NCBI GenBank assembly: GCA_937139405.1
Contig: CAKZPV010000048.1
Span: forward strand, 62,001-126,000
Reading direction: 5' to 3'
From: an uncultured Nitrospirota bacterium
Lineage (GTDB): Bacteria; Nitrospirota; Nitrospiria; Nitrospirales; UBA8639
DNA length: 64,000 nucleotides
Shown here: one piece after another, positions 1 to 9,724 of the stretch
Position numbering within the stretch: position 1 is the first letter of the stretch
How the letters are laid out: each line of letters begins with the position of its first letter
Translations under genes and position numbers: made by a program
The notes under the pieces: generated by a model
The model's input: only the letters and a program-made list of their open reading frames with translations
Database searches by the model: none
Told to the model about the DNA's origin: nothing

Positions 1-379
1 GCGAACCATGATGGTGGATAATTTTCCATTCCTCACCGATACGCTCAAATAAATTGGTGGCTACAACTCGACTATTCTGAGGAGATTCTCCCACACGGCT
101 AGCGATATTTTCCGTACAAATCACCCAAGCGATGTCTGCTGCAACCTGCACCTGTAATTCCGTCAACTCAAATTCCATGGAGAAGGTATTGTTAAATATC
201 ACCACCCATGAATCTCTGACAGCCGGCCACCCGACACGAATGCTCCAACCTGGATGAATACAGGTTACATATTCCTGGTGTGCCCAAATTGAATCCATCA
301 GTCCTACATCAAGATTTTCAAAGGCTCGATAAAACTGTTCATTCATTTGGGTCACTTCTTCAATTCGTTCTTTCAACAT
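1..379 (-). CDS. SnoaL-like/NTF2-fold protein (3' end cut by window)
   Basis: This frame stays open on the minus strand from an ATG at 379 to the window edge, about 126 codons, with the C-terminus outside. The translation begins MLKERIEEVTQMNEQFYRAFE and continues with the pattern of the SnoaL/DUF4440 NTF2-like superfamily: an N-terminal helix with the F-Y-x-A-F-E motif, then L-x-x-M-x-x-I-W-x-H, a GW-x-x-x-x-GW-x-x-V segment and a beta-rich half ending in E-E-W-K-I-I-H-H-H. In this superfamily the cone-shaped fold binds small hydrophobic ligands or acts as an isomerase or cyclase; nothing here defines the substrate. No strong ribosome site precedes the ATG. Family assignment is by eye. Confidence 0.72.
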   Translation of the reverse strand, partial: MLKERIEEVTQMNEQFYRAFENLDVGLMDSIWAHQEYVTCIHPGWSIRVGWPAVRDSWVVIFNNTFSMEFELTELQVQVAADIAWVICTENIASRVGESPQNSRVVATNLFERIGEEWKIIHHHGS

Positions 380-434
380 AGTCTGCTCTCTTCCTCTCAA
401 TCGTTCTTTCTAATATTTCGAATGCCTTGCTTGC

Positions 435-1349
435 TCATGTCCTAATAATTTTCGCTCGTTGATTTACTAACCAAACACCTAACAAAATCAATCCTACCCC
501 AGCTATTTCTCTCACGCCAACCGTTTCGCCCAATATCACAAAAGAAAAAAACAGCGCAGAAACGGGAACCAGATTCCCAAAAATTCCAGCCCGTGATGGC
601 CCCACCCCATCAACCCCATAGAGCCAGGCCTGTTGTCCCAACGCCGTGGCGAATACCATAACATAGACCAAGGCCATCCAACCGGACAGCGGTACCGTAT
701 CGAGACCCGCCACCAACATTTTGTGATTCATCGCGAGCAAAGGAATTTCAAAGAGTAAGGACATCATCAACGTTGTCCAGGTCACGGTTAAAGGCGAGAA
801 ACGGTCCATAATCCGTCGACAACCAATCGTATATAGAGCCCAGCTCACCAATGCCAAGAACACCAACACTCCTCCCAACAGAGGATTAGATCCAACACCA
901 GCCATTCCGCTTTGTCCGGTGACGACCACAACTCCAATAAAGGAAACGACGCATCCGAGCCAAATGACTCGAAAAGGAACATCTTTTAGAATCAATGAAG
1001 ACAAAAAAGCCGTGATGGCCGGACTTGCCCCGATAATGACACCTGCCGAGCCAGCACCAATGAATTGCAACCCAAATAACACTAAAAGATGATTGCCCAA
1101 GACCCCCAATCCCAGCAAGAAAAATGTCCCCCACTCATTCTTCGAAAACTTCCCTCCACCTTCAATCCATATCCATAAGGGAATGAGAACCGCTAAGGCC
1201 CCGAGCCCTCGAAAGACTGAAGTCTCGACAGGAGAAAATGGTCCTAAGGCGACTTTTTGAGCCACCACTGATCCTCCCCATACCATCGCAGCTGTCGTTA
1301 GGGCACCATAGGCCGAAATAGCCGAAGGCTTAGCAGAAAAAGTGTTCAT
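435..1349 (-). CDS. EamA/DMT-family transporter
   Basis: A hydrophobic protein of 304 residues with about ten membrane spans arranged as two EamA halves, as in drug/metabolite transporters (RhaT/YdcZ-like). Seen: the N-terminal half with AMVWGGSVVAQKVALGPFSPVE and the second-half span with a G-x-x-P-x-x-A-x-x-F motif near the C-terminus, both typical of EamA proteins. It would sit in the inner membrane and export or import small metabolites; the substrate cannot be read. The frame is open upstream to a TTG at 1382, but the ATG at 1349 (MNTFSAKPS) is preferred because it places the first span where family members have it. Neither start has a good Shine-Dalgarno sequence. Confidence 0.85.
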   Translation of the reverse strand: MNTFSAKPSAISAYGALTTAAMVWGGSVVAQKVALGPFSPVETSVFRGLGALAVLIPLWIWIEGGGKFSKNEWGTFFLLGLGVLGNHLLVLFGLQFIGAGSAGVIIGASPAITAFLSSLILKDVPFRVIWLGCVVSFIGVVVVTGQSGMAGVGSNPLLGGVLVFLALVSWALYTIGCRRIMDRFSPLTVTWTTLMMSLLFEIPLLAMNHKMLVAGLDTVPLSGWMALVYVMVFATALGQQAWLYGVDGVGPSRAGIFGNLVPVSALFFSFVILGETVGVREIAGVGLILLGVWLVNQRAKIIRT

Positions 1350-1724
1350 GATAGGGACCGAACGAGGAAATAATACTCTCAAGTGAGAACGGACTCGTAT
1401 TCGTTTCTAGACAATGATTCATTCAAATGCACAACTTCACGATTATAGTGAAGGCCGTCAGGCATTTCACCAACTTCATACGGCTTTCAGCTTCTAACAA
1501 AATCTCTTATCTCTCTGATATTCCTAGGCCCGAATGGCTTACTTGGTTAGGTCTTCTGTCCTGTTGACGCATAGAAAATTCTGTCGTTACAATGGTTTGA
1601 CGTATCTTGTTTGGGGAAATTTCTAAGAGCTTTAAAGATGACCCACTCACTGATATAAGGTTTACTGTTTAACCAAGCTCAATCGAATTGCCGATACTTT
1701 TCATTTGTCTGTGAAGGAGGAATT
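1350..1724. other. Divergent intergenic region
   Basis: This 375 bp lies between the divergent EamA gene and the ferredoxin gene. It holds the ferredoxin promoter candidate at 1564-1593 and a long leader; I see no other gene. Confidence 0.5.
1564..1593 (+). promoter_or_regulatory. Sigma70-type promoter candidate for ferredoxin gene
   Basis: A TTGACG hexamer (1564-1569) and a TACAAT hexamer (1588-1593) are separated by 18 bp. Both match the housekeeping consensus at five of six positions. It would start transcription near 1600 and leave a leader of about 125 nt before the ferredoxin ATG. Identified by eye only. Confidence 0.45.
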
Positions 1725-2072
1725 ATGTCGTTACTGATCACCGAAGAATGCATTAATTGTGGTGCATGCCTCCCGGAGTGCCCTAATGAAGCCATTTTTG
1801 AGACGCGCAGTGCCGCTGAAGAACTCAACCATAAGGTAGGGGAAGGACAAGGAGATGGTGATACTGTCTATGTCATTACCTATGAGCGATGCACAGAATG
1901 TGTAGGGCATTTTGATGAGCCTCAATGTGCCGCGGTGTGTCCCGTCGATGACTGCTGCATTCCCGATCCAGAAATCCCTGAGACAACCGAGGTCCTTTTG
2001 GCTAAAGCGAATGAACTGAACCCAGACAAGGAAATTGACCCAGAAAAAGTGTGGAGTGGCGTCAGAAATTAA
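1725..2072 (+). CDS. YfhL-family 2[4Fe-4S] ferredoxin
   Basis: A small electron carrier of 115 residues. The first cluster motif is C-I-N-C-G-A-C-L-P-E-C-P (residues about 10-20). The second is split by a long loop, C-T-E-C-V-G-H-F-D-E-P-Q-C-A-A-V-C-P, as in YfhL/Alvin-type ferredoxins, which carry a 6-8 residue insertion between the second and third cysteines. A C-terminal extension of about 35 residues follows the second motif, also typical of the family. The start ATG is preceded by GGAGG at a good distance. It is cytoplasmic and likely a low-potential donor; the partner is unknown. A strong terminator follows and it looks monocistronic. Confidence 0.93.
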   Translation: MSLLITEECINCGACLPECPNEAIFETRSAAEELNHKVGEGQGDGDTVYVITYERCTECVGHFDEPQCAAVCPVDDCCIPDPEIPETTEVLLAKANELNPDKEIDPEKVWSGVRN

Positions 2073-2104
2073 TTTCCTCTCCGCATCAGCTTCGACCCCA
2101 TAAA

Positions 2105-2139
2105 AAAATCCCCTTCCTATTCAATAGGAAGGGGATTTT
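2105..2139. terminator. Bidirectional rho-independent terminator
   Basis: A near-perfect hairpin has arms AAATCCCCTTCCTAT and ATAGGAAGGGGATTT around a short TCA loop, with an A-run on the left and a T-run on the right. It therefore works on both strands and lies exactly between the convergent ferredoxin and smc genes. Confidence 0.92.
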
Positions 2140-2184
2140 TCTTTTCTCTCTCATTGAAGAAAAATCTTACTCTCTCAAACGATT

Positions 2185-5100
2185 TTATCCTACTTCTTGC
2201 AGGTCATGCAGACGAACCGAAATTAAATTCGAGACTCCCGGCTCCTCCATCGTCACTCCGAATAAGGAACTGGCAACCTCCATGGTTCGCTTATTGTGCG
2301 TAATCACAATAAACTGTGAACGGTCAGCCATTTGCTTCAAAAATTGCCCAAACCGGACTACGTTGGTTTCATCCAACGGGGCATCAACCTCATCCAGTAC
2401 ACAAAATGGAGAAGGTCTAATTAAAAAACTGGCAAATAACAATGCCATTACCGTCATGGTTTTTTCCCCGCCGGAAAGCATACTGAGATTTTTCAGGCGC
2501 TTTCCTGGGGGTTGAGCCACAATTTCAACCCCTGGTTCTTGCTTCAGCGTTCGTGCTCCTTTTCCATCAAGAGATTCCTGAGCAACATCTGCAGACTCGG
2601 AATCCTCTGAGGCATTGACAGATTCTTCGACCAACACTAACTCCGCACGTCCTCCAGCAAATAGTGCTGAAAACACTTCATTGAACTTCACTTGTAATTC
2701 TTTAAAAGTTTCCGCAAACAACTTATTGGTCGTTTGATTGAGCCGCTGAATAATTTCTTGAAGAGACTGAATCGATCCAGCCAAATCTTCTTCCTGTGCC
2801 AACAAAAACTGATAGCGCTCCTCTAATTGAACATGCTCATCTATGGCGGCCAAATTAATAGGGCCGATCCGCTCGAGTTTTTTCCGAATACGCTGCAAAT
2901 GTTCCCGCCATTCCTCCGACCCCTGAGCATTTTCCTCTTCACCCAACTCTTTATCATTTTCATGATCACCAACATCATTTTGGCCCTGAGAAAGCTTTAA
3001 ATCATCAGTAGAAATTTCATAGGTTTGAGTCAGCGTTTCTTCCACGGCTTGAAGCTTTGTTCGCACTTCCGCTAAATGGCTTTCAATAGGTACACGTGAT
3101 TTAAAAATTTTGGCAAGCGATTCTCGAGACTGCCCTATTAAGATATCCAAGCGTTTAACTTCTTCAAGAATTCTCGCATGCTGATTTTGAAAATCTCGTA
3201 ATTGCTCACTCTTCGACTCCTTTTGCCCGCCCAACTTTTCAACTAATTCTTCATTTTTGAGACGCTTCTCCTGGCTCGTTCGACTTTGCAAAAAGAGCTG
3301 TTCCAATTGTTGATCGATTTCTTGAACACGAATTTTTCGACTTTCTTCTTCTCGCTCGACTCTCCCTTGATTGCTTTGTTCATGACCGCGTTGTGCATTC
3401 AACGTATGAAAATTCATTCGAATTTCATTCAGGCGAATGGTTAAGTCTTCTTGCTCTTGCTCCAGGGTCCGAAATAATTCCTGGGATTGGCTAAGAATCG
3501 CATCTTCGTCCATACGTCGATGCTCAAGATTTTCAAGTTGTTTTCTAGCTTCAACTTCTTCTATTTGCATTCGCACTAGCTCCGCCTCTTCCATTTCACG
3601 CTCTTGCTGAAGAATGTCTAATCGGCGGAGGAGATCTGGCAACGCCTGTCCTTTAGAAGTCTCTTCTTTTTGAACAGAAAACACATGAAGCTCTTTTTCA
3701 CGAATGCCTGAAATGGCCTCTTCAACATTGGCCGATACGATTTCAATATTTTGACACAAGGCTTTTCGCGTCTCTTGTACGGTCAAAAATTCTGATTGAA
3801 GGGTTTGAAGATTTTCCTCTAATGCCAAAATTTCTCGACGACGGCGTAGCAGGCCACCGGACTCTCTGTTTGACCCGCCGTTTAACACCCCAAGAGAAGA
3901 TACCAGCTCACCATTCAATGTCACCAAAGATGGTCCATTCCCCTGAAACCACTGATGTTTATCCATTAGCACTAAGGCGTCGGCCAAAGATTCAACAATA
4001 ACCGTATCATGCAATAAACCATCAATCACTGATTGTAAATCAGTCGGCACTTGCACAAAGGTTTTTGCCAAACCTTTTACGGTAGGTTCATGCTCTAATG
4101 TTGCCCACCAAGAAGGGGGAAAAGACTCATTAGAACGAGGGACCTGTAAGGGCAGGAAGCGGCATTTTCCTAATTGAAATTGTTGAAATTGCGCAATAGA
4201 TTCTTGCGCTTCTTGAGGAGATTGGACAATCCAGGCTTGCAAATATTCTCCAAGCGCCGCTTCTATCGCTTGCTCAACGTCTTCATTCACGTCCATACGT
4301 TCTGCTAATGCAGCTTGTATAAATGAACATTGTTCACGTATCGAGGCTTCAGTGCTTTCTCCATTTTGGCCATATCCCAATTCTTCTCGAAAAATCCCCT
4401 GTAGAGCTCTGAGTTCAGATTCTGTTCCAGCAATTTGTGTTTGAAGTTCCAAGATCTTGCCATCAAGCTCTTCTCGAGTTTCACGATGACTTTGCAAACG
4501 AACCTCTAACTGCTCCTGATGCGTTCGTAATTCTCCCAATTGGCTTTCCAAGGTCGAACGTTGAGCTTGAAGCGTTTCTTGTTCACCTTGCAATGTTGTT
4601 TGATCAATCTGGGATTGCGAGAATTCAGCAACTAAGCGCTCGACGCGACGGCTCGTTGTTCCCTGCCCTTCTCCGAGACTTCGAAGACGGTTTTCGACAT
4701 TCGTTTTTTCCACAGCAACAGCCAAAATCGCTTCACGCCCTTGAGCGACCTTTTCCTGAATTTCGCGACGACGAGCAACAATAACAGCCATGCTCTCCTC
4801 ACCCTCAGCCATGGCAGTCGAAAGCGTTTCAATTTCACGGCTTACTTGCGCCAGTCGTTCCCGAAGAGCCTCAAGTAATTGGACGACCTCTTTCCCGCTT
4901 TCATGAAGCCGAGTTCGTTCTTCCATCATTTGTTCATGCTGCTGTTCATATTGCTCTAATCGGTTGCGTTCGATTTGAATGTCGGTCAAGGCCTGAGACA
5001 TCTGTTGCTCAATCTTTCGAAATTCATCTTGAGCCTGCTGAAGAGTTTCTCCCATGGAGGTCAAATCAAGCTGGACCTGTTGTTGTTCGGCCACGACGCG

Positions 5101-5916
5101 CACTTCTTCTGCTACACAGGTCGCCTCTTGGTTTTCTGAATCCTGCAATTCCTTCTCAATCGTACAATGCTCCCCATACAATCGTCGAAAATCATCGGTC
5201 AACAACCGTACTTCAAGATCCCGTGCCTCTTGGAGCAGCGTTTGATATTCCTCTGCCTGTTTAGCCTGTCGCGTCAAGACACGCAGTTGTTGATGAACTT
5301 CTCCCAAAATATCTCGAACCCGCAATAGATTATTTTCCGTGCTCTGCAATTTCCGTAAGGCTTCGGCTTTTTGCTTTTTATAGCGAATAATGCCTGCCGT
5401 ACCTTCGATAAACTCTCGACGTTCTTGCGGTGAAGCACTCAGTAATTGCTCGATATTTCCCTGTTCGATGACAGACTGTCCTCGTGTACCCGCCCGAGCA
5501 TTCCACAGAAATCCACGAATATCTTTGAGACGGCAGGAGATTTTATTGAAATAATATTCGCTGTCTCCATCACGATAGAGACGGCGTGTGATCATGACAT
5601 CCGTTGTTTGTTCCAAGCCCTCAACTAATGCAGAAACCGGCTCCAATTCTTGAGGTGACACATCCGAAAAGACCAGTGAGGCCTCAACCATTCCCATCGG
5701 CTTACGCTGTTCTGTCCCGTTAAAAATGACATCTTCCATCCGCTCGCTTCGGAGACTTTTAACACTTTGCTCACCCATCGCCCATAAAATGGCATCCACA
5801 ATATTACTCTTACCGGTGCCATTCGGCCCGACCACTGCAGTAATACCATCTGGAAAATCTATTTTTGTTTCCGCAAAGGACTTAAACCCATTTACCACTA
5901 GGGTACGTAGATTCAT
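2185..5916 (-). CDS. smc: Chromosome segregation protein SMC
   Basis: A 1243-residue condensin ATPase, full length for bacterial SMC (about 1180-1250). Walker A G-P-N-G-T-G-K-S-N is near residue 30 within the hallmark N-terminus (NGFKSF, AVVGPNG, VDAILWAMGEQS). Two long Gln/Glu-rich coiled-coil arms follow, interrupted by a globular hinge at about residues 505-660. The ABC signature LSGGEK is near 1145 and Walker B with the D-loop (VLDEVDAPLD) near 1173. The protein folds back at the hinge, dimerises, and compacts and segregates the nucleoid with ScpA/ScpB. The start ATG follows a GGAGG. An acidic insertion at about residues 955-985 (Glu/Asp-rich) is a small oddity. No scpAB lies nearby. Confidence 0.97.
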   Translation of the reverse strand: MNLRTLVVNGFKSFAETKIDFPDGITAVVGPNGTGKSNIVDAILWAMGEQSVKSLRSERMEDVIFNGTEQRKPMGMVEASLVFSDVSPQELEPVSALVEGLEQTTDVMITRRLYRDGDSEYYFNKISCRLKDIRGFLWNARAGTRGQSVIEQGNIEQLLSASPQERREFIEGTAGIIRYKKQKAEALRKLQSTENNLLRVRDILGEVHQQLRVLTRQAKQAEEYQTLLQEARDLEVRLLTDDFRRLYGEHCTIEKELQDSENQEATCVAEEVRVVAEQQQVQLDLTSMGETLQQAQDEFRKIEQQMSQALTDIQIERNRLEQYEQQHEQMMEERTRLHESGKEVVQLLEALRERLAQVSREIETLSTAMAEGEESMAVIVARRREIQEKVAQGREAILAVAVEKTNVENRLRSLGEGQGTTSRRVERLVAEFSQSQIDQTTLQGEQETLQAQRSTLESQLGELRTHQEQLEVRLQSHRETREELDGKILELQTQIAGTESELRALQGIFREELGYGQNGESTEASIREQCSFIQAALAERMDVNEDVEQAIEAALGEYLQAWIVQSPQEAQESIAQFQQFQLGKCRFLPLQVPRSNESFPPSWWATLEHEPTVKGLAKTFVQVPTDLQSVIDGLLHDTVIVESLADALVLMDKHQWFQGNGPSLVTLNGELVSSLGVLNGGSNRESGGLLRRRREILALEENLQTLQSEFLTVQETRKALCQNIEIVSANVEEAISGIREKELHVFSVQKEETSKGQALPDLLRRLDILQQEREMEEAELVRMQIEEVEARKQLENLEHRRMDEDAILSQSQELFRTLEQEQEDLTIRLNEIRMNFHTLNAQRGHEQSNQGRVEREEESRKIRVQEIDQQLEQLFLQSRTSQEKRLKNEELVEKLGGQKESKSEQLRDFQNQHARILEEVKRLDILIGQSRESLAKIFKSRVPIESHLAEVRTKLQAVEETLTQTYEISTDDLKLSQGQNDVGDHENDKELGEEENAQGSEEWREHLQRIRKKLERIGPINLAAIDEHVQLEERYQFLLAQEEDLAGSIQSLQEIIQRLNQTTNKLFAETFKELQVKFNEVFSALFAGGRAELVLVEESVNASEDSESADVAQESLDGKGARTLKQEPGVEIVAQPPGKRLKNLSMLSGGEKTMTVMALLFASFLIRPSPFCVLDEVDAPLDETNVVRFGQFLKQMADRSQFIVITHNKRTMEVASSLFGVTMEEPGVSNLISVRLHDLQEVG

Positions 5917-6202
5917 ATTCCCTCCTGGAGGTGGATAAACACGAAACTCTCAATTCTTACTGAAATAAACTCTCAATTTTTACCATAAGATCCAGAAAAA
6001 ATCAAAAAATTCCACAAAATATAGTGGTTTATGTCCACTGACCATGCCATATCTTGGAGTGCCGTGATGAAATAGCTTGGAATTGCCTTCGGGGACAACA
6101 AAATAATCTATCGATCTATTCGATTTTTTAAAAATTAAGGAAAGAAAAACTCAGAAGACAGGCCCTATACCTGTGATGTGGAAAAGGTACAAAAAGAAAA
6201 GG

Positions 6203-7141
6203 CTATTTTGATTTATTGGCCATCAATAGTTCCTTTGGAAGAAGAAATTCGACATCTTCTTCAACAACGGTAAGCTCCTCAACACCTTCAGCGCCTTGCT
6301 CTTTCAAAAATGTAATAACTTGGGTGACAAGCACTTCCGGGGCAGATGCACCAGCCGCAATACCTATAGCTTTTGTCCCTTCAAGCCAAGACAGCTGAAT
6401 GTCTTGATAAGAATCAATCAAATAGGATGTGATCCCACATCGCTCCCCTAATTCCCGCAATCGATTGGAATTGGAACTATTCGGAGAGCCAATAACGAGA
6501 ATCACATCAACAAAACGGGCCAGCTCTTTGACCGCATTTTGGCGATTTTGCGTGGCATAACAAATATCTTCTTGGTGAGGCCCTTTTATACCTGGAAACC
6601 GCTTATGGAGGGCAGCCACAATATCCCGACATTCATCCACACTCAACGTCGTTTGAGTTACATACGATAAATGCAGGGGATTCTCTACTTCCAATGTTTC
6701 AACATCTTCAACAGAAGACACCAAATGAAATTTATCTGGCACCTGCCCAAGCGTCCCTACCACCTCAGGATGTCCCGCATGACCGATAAGGATCAACTCA
6801 TAAGTATTGGTATAATCACGATTGACTTCATTATGAACCTTAATCACCAAAGGACAGGTGGCATCGATGACCTTGAGATTCCGTCGCTTCGATTCTTCCC
6901 ATACGGCTTTTGCTACCCCATGGGCACTGAAAATGACGATAGCCCCATCTGGCACCTCATCAAGCTCTTCAACAAAGATGGCCCCTTTACCTCGAAGAGA
7001 TTCGACGACATGCCGGCTATGCACAATTTCATGCCTGACATAAATAGGAGCACCATAGGTTTTGAGGGATAAATCAACAATTTCTATGGCTCGATCCACG
7101 CCGGCACAAAACCCTCTTGGATTGGCTAAATATATTTTCAA
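6203..7141 (-). CDS. ispH: 4-hydroxy-3-methylbut-2-enyl diphosphate reductase (IspH/LytB)
   Basis: The last enzyme of the MEP isoprenoid pathway; it reduces HMBPP to IPP and DMAPP using a [4Fe-4S] cluster. The three cluster cysteines are visible at residues 12 ([12 protein letters not shown]), 96 (ATCP) and 194 (ICYATQNRQ), with TQTTLS and [11 protein letters not shown] place the start at a TTG (7141): it gives [10 protein letters not shown], the canonical IspH N-terminus, and has an AGGAAGG 8 bp upstream. An in-frame ATG at 7183 would add 14 unconserved residues and has no ribosome site. Resulting length is 312 residues, normal for the family. Part of a same-strand run fabH-ispH-smc, with gaps of about 156 and 286 bp. 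Confidence 0.95.
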   Translation of the reverse strand: MKIYLANPRGFCAGVDRAIEIVDLSLKTYGAPIYVRHEIVHSRHVVESLRGKGAIFVEELDEVPDGAIVIFSAHGVAKAVWEESKRRNLKVIDATCPLVIKVHNEVNRDYTNTYELILIGHAGHPEVVGTLGQVPDKFHLVSSVEDVETLEVENPLHLSYVTQTTLSVDECRDIVAALHKRFPGIKGPHQEDICYATQNRQNAVKELARFVDVILVIGSPNSSNSNRLRELGERCGITSYLIDSYQDIQLSWLEGTKAIGIAAGASAPEVLVTQVITFLKEQGAEGVEELTVVEEDVEFLLPKELLMANKSK

Positions 7142-7297
7142 AGCACGTTCCTTCCTCTGGTTAATATCATTTGGATAAATCATTTTAGCATGACATAAAA
7201 GAGCAATCTATCATTACTAATGTCATACCGATGATTCCCTGATTCGCTTTCTGATCGTGGAACTCTATTATTGACAAGAAAATCTAATCACAAGCTA

Positions 7298-8290
7298 TTA
7301 TCCCCAGCGAACCAAGGCCGTTCCCCAAGTCAATCCTCCACCAAAAGCACCTAGAAGAATGCGGCTTCCTTTTTTTAAGCGATTATGCCGATTGGCAAAA
7401 TCAAGAGCCATGGGCAAGGATGCCGACGAAGTATTTCCCAGGTCTTCCATGATGGCCACACAACGATCAGAGGAAACTCCCAATGTTCGACACAAATGGG
7501 TAATCATCCGGGCATTGGCTTGATGAAAAATTACTTGATCCAGATCGGACACGTCCCACTTTTCTTCTTCCACATGCTTCAAAATGGCTTGGCGTAATTG
7601 TCGGATGGCAATACGGAATAACTTCGAACCTTGAATACGTAAAGTATGAGACCGATTATCAAGAACGGCTTGCGAGAGCGACTGACGAGAGCCTCCAGCA
7701 GAAACTTTTACCAAATCATGATGTTGACCGTCTGAATGAATTCGAATACTCATAACCCCAAGATCAGAGTTAGTTGCTCGCTCTAGAATAACAGCTCCTG
7801 CCCCATCTCCAAATAAAATAGCGGTGCTAAGATCCTCACGATCCAAAGTCCGCGACTTTACTTCGGAAGCCACAACCAAGCATCGCTGGAACTGCCCTGC
7901 CCGAAGAAAACAATCAGCCATCGACAATCCATAGAGAAATCCAGAGCAGGAAGCCGAACAGTCAAACGCAGGAATCCCCACAACCCCCAATCGAGCCTGA
8001 AGTAAACAGGCGGTAGAAGGAAATGGCATATCCGGGGAAGTGGTGGAAACAATAATGGCATCAAGGTCATTAGGCGTTAACCCTGACTGACCTAATGCTT
8101 GGCGAGAAGCCTGTTCGGCTAACGACGAACAATTCTCATGAGCCTCCACCCAATGCCGAGTTCGAATGCCCGATACTCGGAAAATATAGGATGGGTCCTT
8201 TCCCAATAATTGGGCCACTTCCAAATTTTCAACCAGTCTCGTTGGAAGCGCTGAACCCGTTCCACTAATTCTAGATATTGCCTGAGTCAT
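7298..8290 (-). CDS. fabH: Beta-ketoacyl-ACP synthase III
   Basis: A 330-residue KAS III that starts type II fatty-acid synthesis by condensing an acyl-CoA with malonyl-ACP. The catalytic triad is visible: Cys115 in S-C-S-G-F-L-Y, His256 in F-H-Q-A-N-A and Asn286 in L-G-N-T-S-S-A-S. The N-terminal ISGTGSALP and the GDGAGAV segment are typical. It is cytosolic. No acpP, fabD or fabG lies beside it, so it may equally be a KAS III-like enzyme with a specialised acyl substrate, but the sequence is a standard FabH. The start ATG is followed directly by the conserved N-terminus. Confidence 0.93.
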   Translation of the reverse strand: MTQAISRISGTGSALPTRLVENLEVAQLLGKDPSYIFRVSGIRTRHWVEAHENCSSLAEQASRQALGQSGLTPNDLDAIIVSTTSPDMPFPSTACLLQARLGVVGIPAFDCSASCSGFLYGLSMADCFLRAGQFQRCLVVASEVKSRTLDREDLSTAILFGDGAGAVILERATNSDLGVMSIRIHSDGQHHDLVKVSAGGSRQSLSQAVLDNRSHTLRIQGSKLFRIAIRQLRQAILKHVEEEKWDVSDLDQVIFHQANARMITHLCRTLGVSSDRCVAIMEDLGNTSSASLPMALDFANRHNRLKKGSRILLGAFGGGLTWGTALVRWG

Positions 8291-8415
8291 AATTTGCGCA
8301 TCGAATTTAATAATTGGACAATCGAACGATCATCACATATGGTATAAATGAAAGTGTTGTAAAGATGAGACTATGTTGCCTCGCCAAGACGATGAAAACT
8401 CCTGAATAATAACGC

Positions 8416-8445
8416 TTTTCACTTTTGGTGCAAATCTTGTATAAT
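8416..8445 (+). promoter_or_regulatory. Promoter candidate upstream of BamD-like gene
   Basis: A perfect TATAAT (8440-8445) lies 18 bp after TTTTCA (8416-8421), about 125 bp upstream of the lipoprotein start at 8570. The -10 box is strong and the -35 box weak. Read by eye. Confidence 0.4.
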
Positions 8446-8569
8446 ACTCTAAATATGCCCTTCGTAAGCCTACAAATTCGTCAACAAAAAAAATTCCCCA
8501 TTAAATTTTTCTAAGACCTACCGCCTGAATTTTAGGATAAACTTTTTTCCACAAGAAAGTTTCATACTG

Positions 8570-9583
8570 ATGATGAATCGTTTTTCCTGGTATTCAATTT
8601 TCCTCCTGACGCTAACATTGATGAGTTGCTCATCCACTCCAGATGAGACTGAAACATCGAAACAGGATATTTACTCTGGTGATGAACAAATTTTTGTCGG
8701 CGATTCCATTGAAATGAGTTACGACCCCAACGTGATTATGAAACGGGCCGAATCATTTTTTGATAAAGAATCCTATGCCGAAGCCATCGTTGAATACAAA
8801 CATTTTCTTGATCTCCATCGGAATCACATCTTAGCACCATATGCCCAATACAAAATCGGCGTGAGCCATTACAAACAATTTCGAACAGTCGACCGAGATC
8901 CTGAACCTCTCAAGAAATCTATTATCGGATTTGAAAAACTACTCAAAGAATTTCCTGCTAGTCGATATGACGCAGAAGCCAAGGAAACCATTCAGACATG
9001 CAAGGAACAGCTCGTCCAACGCCACCTGATGGTTGGAGAATTTTATTACAAGCGAGGAGCCTATCTTGCGGCAGCCCATCGCTACGAAAAAATCATCAAG
9101 GAATTTCCTGAAATAGAGACAACCGGTGAGGCCATGTTTCACCTCGCAAAAACGTACCAGGATTTGGGAATCGAAGAATGGACACAAGATTGGCTCGTCG
9201 CCCTCATCAGAACATATCCTGAGAGCCCCTACCACTCATCAGCTCAATCACTATTAGCCTCGTTGCAAGAAGATCACCCTACGCTCTTGGCTTCCCTTCC
9301 AAAAACCCCATTGCTTTTGAAACGCTTGCCTCCTCCAATATCTGCTGATACCGCACTCTCTCAAAAACCAGACAATCCAAGCTTTGCCAACGCTGGGATT
9401 CTGCCAAATACCCCAACCCCAAAAGCTCAAACTGCCGTATTCACTGAAGAGGCAGCTACCCCATCAGCATGTGCCATTGGAGCCTGGTGCGATTCTCCCT
9501 CCACTCAGCCAATCCAACCTACAGCAAATTCCAAACCCTCCCCAACGGACCCTCAATCCTGTAATACAGGCGAATGGTGCTAG
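8570..9583 (+). CDS. BamD-like outer-membrane lipoprotein with Cys-rich tail
   Basis: A 337-residue lipoprotein: signal peptide with lipobox L-M-S-C (Cys21 or so), then TPR-type helices with the BamD/YfiO style (AESFFDKESYAEAIVEYKHFL, YAQYKIGVSHY, FPASRYDAEA, VGEFYYKRGAYLAAAHRYEKII, FPEIETTGEAMFHLAKTYQDLG). BamD is the essential lipoprotein of the BAM complex that inserts beta-barrels in the outer membrane. After the TPR core (about residue 235) comes a proline/threonine-rich linker and a tail with two copies of C-x-x-G-x-W-C (residues 301-307 and 331-337, the second at the extreme C-terminus). This tail is not part of BamD as I know it. The role as BamD is likely but the gene is not next to other bam genes. 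Confidence 0.85.
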   Translation: MMNRFSWYSIFLLTLTLMSCSSTPDETETSKQDIYSGDEQIFVGDSIEMSYDPNVIMKRAESFFDKESYAEAIVEYKHFLDLHRNHILAPYAQYKIGVSHYKQFRTVDRDPEPLKKSIIGFEKLLKEFPASRYDAEAKETIQTCKEQLVQRHLMVGEFYYKRGAYLAAAHRYEKIIKEFPEIETTGEAMFHLAKTYQDLGIEEWTQDWLVALIRTYPESPYHSSAQSLLASLQEDHPTLLASLPKTPLLLKRLPPPISADTALSQKPDNPSFANAGILPNTPTPKAQTAVFTEEAATPSACAIGAWCDSPSTQPIQPTANSKPSPTDPQSCNTGEWC

Positions 9584-9724
9584 TACTTCTCTTTCGCCAA
9601 TCCCCACTCTGCTTTTTCGCAATGCCCTGGTCGAACATTTTTGGCACAACAAATAGCCCGCAAAAGCATGAAATAGATGGATTTACGATGATCGGAATGA
9701 ATTGAAAAGATTAGATTGATCAGC

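Noticed and set aside
4437-4784. Plus-strand open frame inside smc
   Set aside because: Antisense shadow of the coiled-coil region; no ribosome site and no protein-like pattern.
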